Origin: Deltaproteobacteria bacterium
GTDB lineage: Bacteria > SAR324 > XYD2-FULL-50-16
DNA length: 36,696 nucleotides
NCBI GenBank assembly: GCA_029881655.1
Contig: JAOUME010000012.1
Coordinates: forward strand, 1-36,696
Direction: 5' to 3'
Below, one piece after another: positions 8,326-15,400 of this stretch (positions within the stretch are counted from its first letter, which is position 1; every line of letters starts with the position of its first letter). The notes beneath the pieces are model-generated. The model was not told the origin of the DNA. It saw only the letters and a list, made by a program, of their open reading frames with translations, and searched no databases. A program made the position numbers and the translations under genes.

Positions 8326-9483
8326 ATGAAACCCGAACTATTTGTTGGAGCGTTCATCATGATGCTTACTTCCGGCTGCACATCAGCGTTGCTTCACTCC
8401 GAAGCGGACGTTGATTCTTTGATGGGGAGTCTGACCCGTGAGGAAAAAGTCCCTGGGATCCAGTACGTGGTGGTCACGAAAGATCGAACCATAAAATCCA
8501 AAGCCGCCGGATTTTCCGATATCAAACATCAAACGAGGATGAAACCCGATAGCCTGATGATGGCCTATTCGATGTCAAAGACGTTTACTGCGGTCGCGGC
8601 GCTTCAACTGGCCGAGCGGGGCATTCTCGATCTTGGCGGGTCCGTGAAAAACTATCTGCCCGATATCCCCTATCCTGATGAACTCAAAGTCCGTCACCTA
8701 ATTTCACAAACATCAGGCATCCCCAACCCCATCCCGCTGAAATGGGTTCATACCCCTGATGAACATCTCCGCTACGACAGCGGGGCGGATTATCGACAGT
8801 TAATCGGAGATAACCGTGAACTGGATTTCACTCCAGGAGAGAAGTACGCCTATTCGAATCTTTCCTACTGGACTCTGGAGCGGCTGGTTGAAAAGATCAC
8901 GGGCGTTGCTTTTCCTGAGTATATGAGAAATGAGGTTTTTTCGCCGCTGGGTCTTGATCCCAGGAAAGCCGGTTTTGAGTACTCGTCGGCTTCCACACCG
9001 GTAAAAGGCTATTTGGGGCGCTATAGTCTCATCAATTTATTGAAATGGACGGTTACGGACAGAAAACTCTGGGGTGAATATGAAAAAAACTGGCTTAACA
9101 TCAAGCCGCATTATCTCAATTCTCCTGGAATGGGAGGGGTTTTGGTCTCGGCAGACTCCGTCGGTCTCTTTCTTAAGGATCTCCTTAAAGAAAAGCCAGT
9201 GTTGTTTAAAGAAGATGGTATGGGTAAAAAATGGCTGTTTGAGGTGCAGAAAAACAACTTGGGTGAAGACGTTCCCATGACACTTGGATGGCATGTCGGG
9301 AAATCGGAATCGGGAGAACGGTTCTTCTACAAGGAGGGCGGGGGAGCCGGGTTTCATTGTGAAATGCGGATTTATCCGGATGAAGGAATAGCGAGCGTCG
9401 TCATGGCCAATTCGACGGCCTTTAATGTTAAAAAATTCTTAAACCAGGCTGACCCGGTCTTTCTTATTAAAAAACTCAAGTAG
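8326..9483 (+). CDS. Serine hydrolase lipoprotein, beta-lactamase (class C/EstB-like) family
   Basis: A 385-aa member of the PF00144 beta-lactamase-related hydrolases: esterases, D-amino-acid peptidases or beta-lactamases. I take the ATG at 8326 rather than the track start at 8266, because it has a near-perfect ribosome-binding site (AAGGAGG) and starts a lipoprotein signal with lipobox LTSGC (Cys18). The catalytic SxxK motif is SMSK (Ser82, Lys85) and the second motif is YSN (Tyr176-Asn178). A glycine-rich EGGGAGF near the C-terminus precedes the last strands, where the third motif usually lies. It is likely anchored in the envelope facing the periplasm. It is followed after 8 bases by a TetR gene, and both lie behind the palindromic operator. 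Substrate is unknown. Confidence 0.88.
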   Translation: MKPELFVGAFIMMLTSGCTSALLHSEADVDSLMGSLTREEKVPGIQYVVVTKDRTIKSKAAGFSDIKHQTRMKPDSLMMAYSMSKTFTAVAALQLAERGILDLGGSVKNYLPDIPYPDELKVRHLISQTSGIPNPIPLKWVHTPDEHLRYDSGADYRQLIGDNRELDFTPGEKYAYSNLSYWTLERLVEKITGVAFPEYMRNEVFSPLGLDPRKAGFEYSSASTPVKGYLGRYSLINLLKWTVTDRKLWGEYEKNWLNIKPHYLNSPGMGGVLVSADSVGLFLKDLLKEKPVLFKEDGMGKKWLFEVQKNNLGEDVPMTLGWHVGKSESGERFFYKEGGGAGFHCEMRIYPDEGIASVVMANSTAFNVKKFLNQADPVFLIKKLK

Positions 9484-9491
9484 GAGATAAG

Positions 9492-10070
9492 ATGGGAACT
9501 CGTGATAAAATTCTCACTCAAGCCACAGCCCATCTTAAGGAAGTCGGCCTGGCGAGACTTTCTTTAAGACAAATCGCGGTCTCAGTCGGAATTAAGGCTC
9601 CCTCGATTTATGAGCATTTCAGATCAAAGGAGGAGATCATCGACGCCATCAGGGAGAACGCGGCTCAATCGCTCACCCTCCAGATGACGGAGGCGGCCCT
9701 GGCACGCGAAAGTCCGGAGGATTCCCTGATTCAGGCAGGAGTGGCTTACGTCCTTTACGCCATTACGGAGCAGGAGACTTTTCAGGTCTTCTTTCAGCTC
9801 ATGCGGACCAAACGTAGGACACTTACAGAAAAGGTCTCCGAGGATTCCCCCTACAGCGTTATTTCCGGTCTTTTCGTTGAGTATTTTAAAGACCGTGGGA
9901 AAACGATTAGCCAAGAGAAAATCGAGGAATTATCTTATGGTTACTGGTCCCTGATCCATGGAGCGGCAGTATTGAGAACCACTTTTTTAAAAGGATTCAA
10001 GGCGGACTTCGAACAAGCGGACACAAATAATTTTCATCGATTTTTACTAGGCAGTCTGGAGGTGATATGA
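9492..10070 (+). CDS. TetR/AcrR-family transcriptional regulator
   Basis: A 192-aa repressor with the N-terminal TetR helix-turn-helix: TRDKILTQATAHL, then LRQIAVSVGIKAPSIYEHFRS (about residues 25-45). The C-terminal helical domain would bind a ligand. The ATG is 8 bases after the serine-hydrolase stop with AGGAGA upstream, so the two genes form an operon. The palindrome in the operon promoter is the likely target, giving autoregulation (inference). The stop overlaps the start of the next, broken, reading frame in an ATGA arrangement. Confidence 0.9.
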   Translation: MGTRDKILTQATAHLKEVGLARLSLRQIAVSVGIKAPSIYEHFRSKEEIIDAIRENAAQSLTLQMTEAALARESPEDSLIQAGVAYVLYAITEQETFQVFFQLMRTKRRTLTEKVSEDSPYSVISGLFVEYFKDRGKTISQEKIEELSYGYWSLIHGAAVLRTTFLKGFKADFEQADTNNFHRFLLGSLEVI

Positions 10071-10265
10071 AAACGAACTTTTTTGAGACTTTGGGGAATA
10101 TTCACTATTTTATCGGGACTGACTCTCCTTTTATTTTGGTATCTTTATGTGATTTTGCTGCCCTGCGGGGAGCTAAAGGACCGTTTGGCGATTCTCGTAT
10201 TGGGCTGCGGGCTGTTCGGATCGGTGATACAACATATTGAGTGGCCTCAAAGATATTCAGTCTAA
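10067..10265 (+). pseudogene. Small membrane protein gene with a frameshift in a T-run near its start
   Basis: An ATG overlapping the TetR stop (ATGA) has an excellent ribosome-binding site (GGAGGTGAT), as expected for a third operon gene. Its frame (MKTNFFETLGNIHYF...) is not protein-like, whereas the +1 frame from 10083 encodes two hydrophobic segments (TILSGLTLLLFWYLYVILLP and LAILVLGCGLFGSVI). Removing one T from the six-T run at 10079-10084 would join them as MKTNFLRLWGIFTILSGL.... So the gene is either mutated, affected by a sequencing error in a homopolymer, or read by frameshifting. The 65-aa result would be an inner-membrane protein of unknown role. The C-terminus also looks short. 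Confidence 0.55.
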
Positions 10266-10392
10266 TGGATGCAGACGGTGGTTGGTTCTATGGAAACTGA
10301 GGGTTGACATCAAATCACAGTGCTTAAACGTCCCAGCTTGGGATCAGACCTACTTTACAGTTTCATTCGCGTAAATCTACAATCCACTTAAA

Positions 10393-11289
10393 ATGGCTGT
10401 TTACTTCAGGATTTGGCAAACTATGGGAATTACAAAAATCATCGGCTATTCAGCGGCAATTATCGCCACCGTCCTTTTGGGGTCCATTGGATTTTTCGTA
10501 AGAAATATATCGGCCAATGGATTCATCATCACTTTCGCGAGACTTTGCATCGGGTTGGTGTTTTTGATTATTTTTTTATTTTTTAAAAAAGAAATCCGGA
10601 ACATCCTGTCAATTAAATTTTCGTTTTCGCTTTTATCGACAGGCTGTTTATTGGCGATGGCAATGCTCTGTTATATGAACGCGATCATCAGCACGACTCT
10701 AATCAACGCGGTCTTTTTGTTATACCTTGGACCTCTGATCGCCGTCGGTATAGCCGCAGTTTTTTTAAAGGAAAAATTCACTTTTCTTAACGGGGGACTG
10801 ATTTGTCTCGCTTTTTTGGGATTTTTATTTCTTCTGGAATTCGACTTTTCTCTCAATGTCGATGAATTCAAAGGTTATCTATGGGGGATGGGCTCGGCTG
10901 TAAGTTACGCCCTATACATCGTTTTCAATCGCAAAATACCTGAGCAAATTCCAGCTTTGACTCGTTCTTTTTATCAGCTTTTGTTTGGCGCATTAACAAT
11001 GTTACCCTTTCTCGATGACTCTCTTTTCAGTCTATCGACAAAAGATCTTTATTGGTTGACGGCCATGGGATTTTTTCAGGGATTTTTGGCTTTTCCTGCC
11101 TTGGTCTTGGCCGTAAAACACCTTAAGTCCATTGAGTACGGTACAATTTCATATAGCGAGACTTTGGTCGCGTCTTTAATCGGATGGGGGTTTTTCTCCG
11201 AAAGCCTGACGTTGTCGCAATTTTTCGGATGCGCGATCGTGTTTTCAGGTGGAATGATCCAGGTTTTAACGACCATCAAAAACGAATGA
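10393..11289 (+). CDS. EamA/DMT-superfamily membrane transporter
   Basis: A 298-aa inner-membrane protein with about ten hydrophobic helices arranged as two EamA repeats (roughly residues 15-145 and 160-295), as in drug/metabolite exporters of the RhaT/YdcZ/PecM group. Features include an N-terminal GYSAAIIATVLLGSIGFFVR helix, a conserved-looking AALL..EKF segment at the end of repeat one (AAVFLKEKFTFLNGG), and a final YSETLVASLIGWGFFSESLT in repeat two. The start is uncertain: the ATG at 10393 has no ribosome-binding site, while the ATG at 10423 follows AGGA and begins just before the first helix. Substrate unknown. The gene lies downstream of the TetR operon but 120 bases away, so it is probably separate. 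Confidence 0.85.
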   Translation: MAVYFRIWQTMGITKIIGYSAAIIATVLLGSIGFFVRNISANGFIITFARLCIGLVFLIIFLFFKKEIRNILSIKFSFSLLSTGCLLAMAMLCYMNAIISTTLINAVFLLYLGPLIAVGIAAVFLKEKFTFLNGGLICLAFLGFLFLLEFDFSLNVDEFKGYLWGMGSAVSYALYIVFNRKIPEQIPALTRSFYQLLFGALTMLPFLDDSLFSLSTKDLYWLTAMGFFQGFLAFPALVLAVKHLKSIEYGTISYSETLVASLIGWGFFSESLTLSQFFGCAIVFSGGMIQVLTTIKNE

Positions 11290-11304
11290 TGTACAACCTG
11301 CCCT

Positions 11305-11440
11305 TTAAATCTCGATCAGGTTCTGGTCGGGGTCCCGGATATAAATGGAAAGGATCGGACCCTGAGCGTCTGAGCGCCGGATTTCGTTCACCACCATATG
11401 GGATAGCCAGGCCAGGATATTGATCCTTGACCTGAACTTT
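11305..11440 (-). pseudogene. 3' remnant of a VOC/glyoxalase gene (copy 1)
   Basis: On the minus strand the frame ending with TAA at 11305 encodes the typical VOC C-terminus SDAQGPILSIYIRDPDQNLI followed by EI and stop. Upstream, in another frame, the sequence KVQVKDQYPGLAIPYG resembles the equivalent VKKHLESLGIPYG of copy 2 (14794-15172). So this is a decayed paralogue, with the same one-base frame change as copy 2, rather than a random insertion. No N-terminal half is present, because the VWA gene begins at 11443. Not functional. Confidence 0.7.
11308..11404. repeat. 97-bp direct repeat, left copy
   Basis: Identical base for base to 14809-14905 and in the same orientation, as judged by eye. 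It covers the last codons of a VOC/glyoxalase reading frame on the minus strand. Identity stops sharply at both ends, and the bases beyond the right end are only distantly similar. Confidence 0.9.
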
Positions 11441-11442
11441 TT

Positions 11443-12972
11443 TTATCCATTTCCGGAAAGCAAACAGAACTTATTGATCAAGTCGTAGTATTCATCGGCC
11501 AAGGGGTTGGTGAAACCCGCGTAATGAGTCAGGATCAGCAGGATTGAATCGGCGCAGGTGGTTTTCCCTGCGATCAGATCCGCTAAAGTGGTGATCAAAA
11601 GAGCGTTTTTCGTGTTAATCGTATTCACATCCAACAGTTCCTGGACCGTTTTCTCGGTAATTTCCGTTTTTGAGGTGCCATCCGCAAGGCTGTAGTTGAT
11701 GGTCAGTTTAAAGGTTTGTTGAGAAATATCACTGGAAATATCGGCGGAAGTATCCAGTATAAAAGATTCCAAAAAGAACTGCGAACTGTTATAAGAAAAA
11801 TTGGTGGGCTGTACCGCCACCTGGGATACTTCTTCGGCTGCGCTTTTGGTATGGATTAAGCCAAAAGGATAATCCAACCGGAAATGAACGTTTTTCGCCG
11901 CTATATTGACCAAGGCTATAAACCTGGAGTTAAAGGCTCTTTTTGCGTCGTTGGGAGTGATGAGTGAAAAATAAGCTCCCTTTCCGATATCGGTCAACTC
12001 GTTCAAGAATGCCTCTTGGAAGTCAGCGCCGATGCCCAATCCCGAAAAGTAGATCCCTTCCATATTGTTGATGGAGATATTATTGGCGATGATCGTCGAG
12101 TTGGTCTCGCCCGTATTGGCATAGGCATCGGTCAGGATGATTACCCGGTTGGACTTGGCAACGTCGTAGTTTCTGTTGGCGACCTTATAGGCCATGGTGA
12201 TCCCAGCGTCAATATTGGTTGCTCCGATCGTCGAGATGGGGTTGACGGCATCCAGGTATGTGGTATCGTTGGTGATATCCGCCGATGAATAGGTCCATCC
12301 CTCAAGCAGAACATCCGCTTCGGTGGAACCATCGGAAAACTGGACGATGCTGACCACATCGCCGTCTTTAAGGCTGTAATAATAAAGTTCTTTCATGGCA
12401 TATTTCGCGAGATCGAGTCTGCTTTTAACCGTACTTTCAGGGTCCAGGTTGACATAGGCATAAGCATTACCCATCGATCCGGATACATCGAGCAGGAGAG
12501 TTATAACCACGTTTTGACGCTCTGCCTTGGTGATCGTGGGACTCGCGATATAAGTACCCAGTTCGTAGATGGAAGTTTCTTTGTCTTGATCAAGATGAAC
12601 CCATATCCCCATATGCGTATCGAATAATCCCAGGTTTTCAGTGATGCTCCCGTCGAGCTCCTCAAAATTTAAAAACTCGTACGCCCGCCCCAGGGAACTA
12701 TCGGGAATCTGATTGTGATTCAGATTATACTTGGCGAGTTCGGCGCCCGCGGTGCTAGCGGAATCGTCATAGGAGAAATAAAAAAAGTGATCGTTGGTCG
12801 CGTCGGTTGGATTGTCCTTATCCGCACCAGCCATAGCCTCAGGTACATTGTAGGGCCCGGCAGCCGTTACTGGTGAAGAGTCTTCATATTTCGTGTTACA
12901 GCTTATCGCGAATAAAAGGATAATTGATAATACAAACGAGAAAAAGATTCTTTCGGGGGTTACACGTCTCAT
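11443..12972 (-). CDS. VWA-domain lipoprotein (YfbK-like, Ca-activated-channel type)
   Basis: A 509-aa secreted lipoprotein with signal and lipobox FAISC (Cys25). After a Ser/Ala/Asp-rich linker comes a von Willebrand factor A domain (about residues 153-350) with an intact MIDAS metal site: DVSGSM (Asp162, Ser164, Ser166), the TIGATNIDAG threonine loop and the ILTDAYANTG aspartate. The remaining 150 residues form a beta-rich region followed by a helical tail (NALLITTLADLIAG...). VWA domains with MIDAS bind protein ligands in a metal-dependent way, so a surface-adhesion or complex-assembly role is plausible (inference). The start has a strong AGGAGG ribosome-binding site. It is divergent from the TIGR02147 regulator gene across a 420-base region, and its 3' end abuts a VOC remnant. 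Confidence 0.85.
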   Translation of the reverse strand: MRRVTPERIFFSFVLSIILLFAISCNTKYEDSSPVTAAGPYNVPEAMAGADKDNPTDATNDHFFYFSYDDSASTAGAELAKYNLNHNQIPDSSLGRAYEFLNFEELDGSITENLGLFDTHMGIWVHLDQDKETSIYELGTYIASPTITKAERQNVVITLLLDVSGSMGNAYAYVNLDPESTVKSRLDLAKYAMKELYYYSLKDGDVVSIVQFSDGSTEADVLLEGWTYSSADITNDTTYLDAVNPISTIGATNIDAGITMAYKVANRNYDVAKSNRVIILTDAYANTGETNSTIIANNISINNMEGIYFSGLGIGADFQEAFLNELTDIGKGAYFSLITPNDAKRAFNSRFIALVNIAAKNVHFRLDYPFGLIHTKSAAEEVSQVAVQPTNFSYNSSQFFLESFILDTSADISSDISQQTFKLTINYSLADGTSKTEITEKTVQELLDVNTINTKNALLITTLADLIAGKTTCADSILLILTHYAGFTNPLADEYYDLINKFCLLSGNG

Positions 12973-13140
12973 TTTTCCTCCTGTTTCTGATTCGTTATGA
13001 TGAATATTTTATGAGAGAAATTTAAACTTTTACCCTAATTAAAATTAACCCATTTTCTTTAACCATGATTCCTGTTGTCTAAAAATATTAAAGCATAGTT
13101 TTAAACAAAAATCTTCTTTATTTTTGTAATTAAGGCATCT

Positions 13141-13164
13141 TAACGTTTGCAAATTGTGAACAGT
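13141..13164. repeat. Operator-like direct repeat, site 1
   Basis: Begins TAACGT and ends AATTGTGAACAGT. The last 13 bases recur exactly at 13272-13284, and the flanking TAACGT also recurs at nearly the same distance. Likely a protein-binding site (inference). Confidence 0.55.
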
Positions 13165-13261
13165 AATTAATTTTTCTATCAATTTATCATTGCATAATAT
13201 CATTAATCATAGGATACTAAATTAGTTTTAGAACTTTTGATTGTCATTTGTTATATATTAA

Positions 13262-13284
13262 TAACGTGTTTAATTGTGAACAGT
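13262..13284. repeat. Operator-like direct repeat, site 2, extended to a palindrome
   Basis: Same elements as site 1 (TAACGT, then AATTGTGAACAGT), exactly 120 bases downstream of it. Here the sequence continues into TGAACAGTTCA (13277-13287), a perfect 5-base-arm palindrome. It lies just upstream of the TTGACA at 13296. Confidence 0.55.
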
Positions 13285-13392
13285 TCATGAAGGATTTGAC
13301 AAATAAAGACTTGAATACGCCCAGAGAAGGCCAACAGCGATTTTTCGCGTGATTTGAGTTAAGAAACCGAAATTATAACCTGGCATTTTTTT

Positions 13393-14286
13393 GTGAAACT
13401 ATTAAAAGAAATCAATTTACTGGAAGATCTTGGAATCAATATTTTTGAATATTATGATTACCGTAGTTTACTTGATGATATTTTTCAGGCCTTGCGGAGC
13501 CGTGACGGGAAATATTCTTTCCGGTTCTTCGCCAAACTCCTCCGATTGAAATCCCCAGGTTATATTCAGAGTATTTTGAATGGAAAGAGGAACTTGTCGG
13601 AAACGGTCTTGGGGAGAATCATCGAGAATTTCGGCTTTAGTACGGACGAGCGGGAATACCTGGAGATTTTGGTTCGGATAAAAAAAACCAGCTTTACTAA
13701 TCCTTTTTACCCGGTGTATAAATCGAGGCTACAGGAAATCCGCGCCAAAAAATTGAAATTAAAATTGGTTAAACTGGCCCAATATGAATGCGTCTCCTCA
13801 TGGGTGCATTGGGTCATCAGGGAAATGTTTCTCCTGAAAGGAGCATACTTGAACATTCAGTGGATCAAAAAAAGTTTAAAACATTCACTGGCTTTAAATA
13901 CAAGGCAAATCCAACAGTGTTTGGATGATTTACGAGAAGCCAAACTAATCGAAATCGAAGGTGAAAAGGTCACGGTTCCTGATCCCGTATTGAGTCTGGA
14001 TCCAAAAAGTCTTCCGGCTCTGCTAACACATTATCATTCCGAAGCGATTTTAAGGTCGGTTGAGAGCTTGTCACTGGACGAGGAAAACAGAGAATTTGGA
14101 TCGGTCATCGTCGCCACCACCAAAGAGAAGTTCAAACGCTTTAAGGAAAAACTCCAAAAGGACAGGAGCGAGGCCCTTCAGTTATTATCTGTTAAACCCG
14201 GAGAAGCCGAAATGATCGTATCACACAGTTTTCAGTTTTTCCCGGTCGCCGAATTGGAGTGTGAAACTAAGGATACAACCCGATGA
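13393..14286 (+). CDS. TIGR02147-family (DUF4423) putative transcriptional regulator
   Basis: A 297-aa cytosolic protein matching the TIGR02147 pattern known from Fibrobacter and Bdellovibrio: INIFEYYDYRSLLDDIF, then SFRFFAKLLRLKSPGYIQ and SILNGKRNLS, a helix-turn-helix-like N-terminal region (residues 40-80). FGFSTDEREYLEILVRI and a DUF4423-like C-terminal domain follow (winged-helix segment around 165-200, IQQCLDDLREAKLIEI). Predicted role is DNA-binding regulation. The start codon is GTG after a T-run, with a weak ribosome-binding site, so expression may be low. The stop overlaps the next ATG by 4 bases (ATGA), implying translational coupling with a lipoprotein gene. The repeats upstream could be its own operators. 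Confidence 0.78.
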   Translation: MKLLKEINLLEDLGINIFEYYDYRSLLDDIFQALRSRDGKYSFRFFAKLLRLKSPGYIQSILNGKRNLSETVLGRIIENFGFSTDEREYLEILVRIKKTSFTNPFYPVYKSRLQEIRAKKLKLKLVKLAQYECVSSWVHWVIREMFLLKGAYLNIQWIKKSLKHSLALNTRQIQQCLDDLREAKLIEIEGEKVTVPDPVLSLDPKSLPALLTHYHSEAILRSVESLSLDEENREFGSVIVATTKEKFKRFKEKLQKDRSEALQLLSVKPGEAEMIVSHSFQFFPVAELECETKDTTR

Positions 14287-14765
14287 AAACCATAACGGAT
14301 TTCCTTAAGAAAAACATCATTCTTGTTTTAATTCTTACCATATTGGGTTGCGGGGTGGAGTTCCCAAATCCAAGTAAGAAGAATAGCCCCGATCCTGCTC
14401 CATACTCACCAACTACCGATTCCGGCGGTTTTGTTACCCGTATAATCAATGGCTATACGAGTGAATCCGGAGCGACCGCGAGGTTTACCGTCAAACTTAA
14501 TAAATATCCCTCCGCCGAAGTCACCATTGCGATTTCCAGCGGTGATATTACAGAAGGCAGCGTCAGTCCACTTGATATGACCTTTACCCCTTTCAATTGG
14601 GATATCGAACAGGAAGTAACCGTAACCGGGGTGGATGACGATATTCTGGATGGGGATATACAATATAGCGTGATTATAGGTCCGGCGGTTTCAATCGACC
14701 CCGAATTTGACGGGGTTGACCCCAATGATCTTTGGATAACCAACCTGGATAATGAAACTCAATAA
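14283..14765 (+). CDS. Small Calx-beta-like domain lipoprotein
   Basis: A 160-aa exported lipoprotein with lipobox ILGC (Cys23), a Pro/Ser-rich linker (residues 25-50), and one immunoglobulin-like domain resembling Calx-beta repeats: TSESGATARFTVKLNKYPSA, then VTIAISSGDITEGSVSP and EVTVTGVDDDILDGDIQYSV. The acidic VDDDILDGD loop is the usual calcium-binding region of such domains. It is translationally coupled to the TIGR02147 regulator upstream (ATGA overlap). The short length, with a single domain, contrasts with the long multidomain proteins where Calx-beta repeats normally occur. It is probably an envelope or surface protein whose partner is unknown. Confidence 0.75.
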   Translation: MKTITDFLKKNIILVLILTILGCGVEFPNPSKKNSPDPAPYSPTTDSGGFVTRIINGYTSESGATARFTVKLNKYPSAEVTIAISSGDITEGSVSPLDMTFTPFNWDIEQEVTVTGVDDDILDGDIQYSVIIGPAVSIDPEFDGVDPNDLWITNLDNETQ

Positions 14766-14793
14766 TATATTAGCCAACCAGACGATTGATGTT

Positions 14794-15172
14794 TTATAAC
14801 TGGTAAGCAATCTCGATCAGGTTCTGGTCGGGGTCCCGGATATAAATGGAAAGGATCGGACCCTGAGCGTCTGAGCGCCGGATTTCGTTCACCACCATAT
14901 GGGATGCCCAGGCTTTCCAGATGTTTCTTTACTTGGGATAGCGGCCAATCGGTTAGAAAGCAAAGGTCCGCGCTTCCGGCCGTAGGCGATTAAGCCTTTG
15001 GCTTAAACTCTTTTCCCAACTCGTGCGGGTTGATTTTCTGATTGCCGAATTTAAGAGCCAGCCGTCCTTCGCCGAAGCTTTCTGGCTCCATGCGGAGGAC
15101 TCTTCGATAGAAATCCAGCGTTTTGTTTAGGTCTTTGACCGTTAGAACCAAGTGGTCCATCTGTTTGATCAT
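14794..15172 (-). pseudogene. VOC/glyoxalase-family gene broken by a stop codon and a frameshift (copy 2)
   Basis: The minus strand starts with a good VOC N-terminus (MIKQMDHLVLTVKDLNKTLD..., GEGRLALKFGNQKINPHE), then hits TAA at codon 61 (FKPKA-stop). The same frame continues with SPTAGSADLCFLTDWPLSQV up to IPYG. One base out of frame it finishes with the canonical VOC end SDAQGPILSIYIRDPDQNLI and EIAYQL. Two lesions separate three recognisable pieces of one VOC protein of about 125 aa, so the gene is dead unless the assembly is wrong. The last 97 bases plus are shared with copy 1. The metal-binding role of VOC enzymes is therefore lost here. Confidence 0.82.
14809..14905. repeat. 97-bp direct repeat, right copy
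   Basis: Identical to 11308-11404, same orientation, about 3.5 kb apart. It forms the 3' part of the broken VOC gene. The frame change of that gene lies at the repeat's right end. Confidence 0.9.
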
Positions 15173-15354
15173 GCGGTTTTCCGGCTGAAGGATTTAGCGG
15201 TAATCTATAGAGGGGATCATGGCCTGTCAATAAGAGCGGGGCATTTCCCGGCCCTCTCGTCAAACGAATTCACCCGGTTTATGTTGAACTCTGTTTTCGA
15301 TTGAAATTACTAATATATTATGATAAATTGCTGATCATAAATAAGCGGTGCGCC

Positions 15355-15383
15355 TTGACTCCTGGCAGACTGCCGCATATTAA
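15355..15383 (+). promoter_or_regulatory. Promoter with GGCAGACTGCC palindrome upstream of the beta-barrel gene pair
   Basis: TTGACT (15355-15360), 17 bases, TATTAA (15378-15383): a sigma70-like promoter. The spacer carries the palindrome GGCAGACTGCC (15364-15374), a plausible operator. The predicted start of transcription would leave a very short leader before the ATG at 15401, which lacks a ribosome-binding site. Confidence 0.5.
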
Positions 15384-15400
15384 ACATTAAAATAACGCGT

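Larger units (their letters stand above)
12973..13392. promoter_or_regulatory. AT-rich divergent promoter region between the VWA lipoprotein and the TIGR02147 operon
   Basis: A 420-base region with no gene that must hold promoters for both divergent units. It contains two near-identical operator-like repeats (listed separately) and a TTGACA at 13296-13301 that could be a -35 box for the rightward operon, although no clean -10 follows at the expected distance. Very low G+C compared with the flanking genes. Confidence 0.55.

Noticed and set aside
11184-11423. 79-aa ORF across the EamA gene end and the 97-bp repeat
   Set aside because: Out of frame with the transporter and antisense to the VOC remnant; chance frame.
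14267-14449. Minus-strand ORFs across the Calx-beta lipoprotein gene
   Set aside because: Antisense to a gene with a clear lipobox, an ATGA overlap and a recognisable domain.
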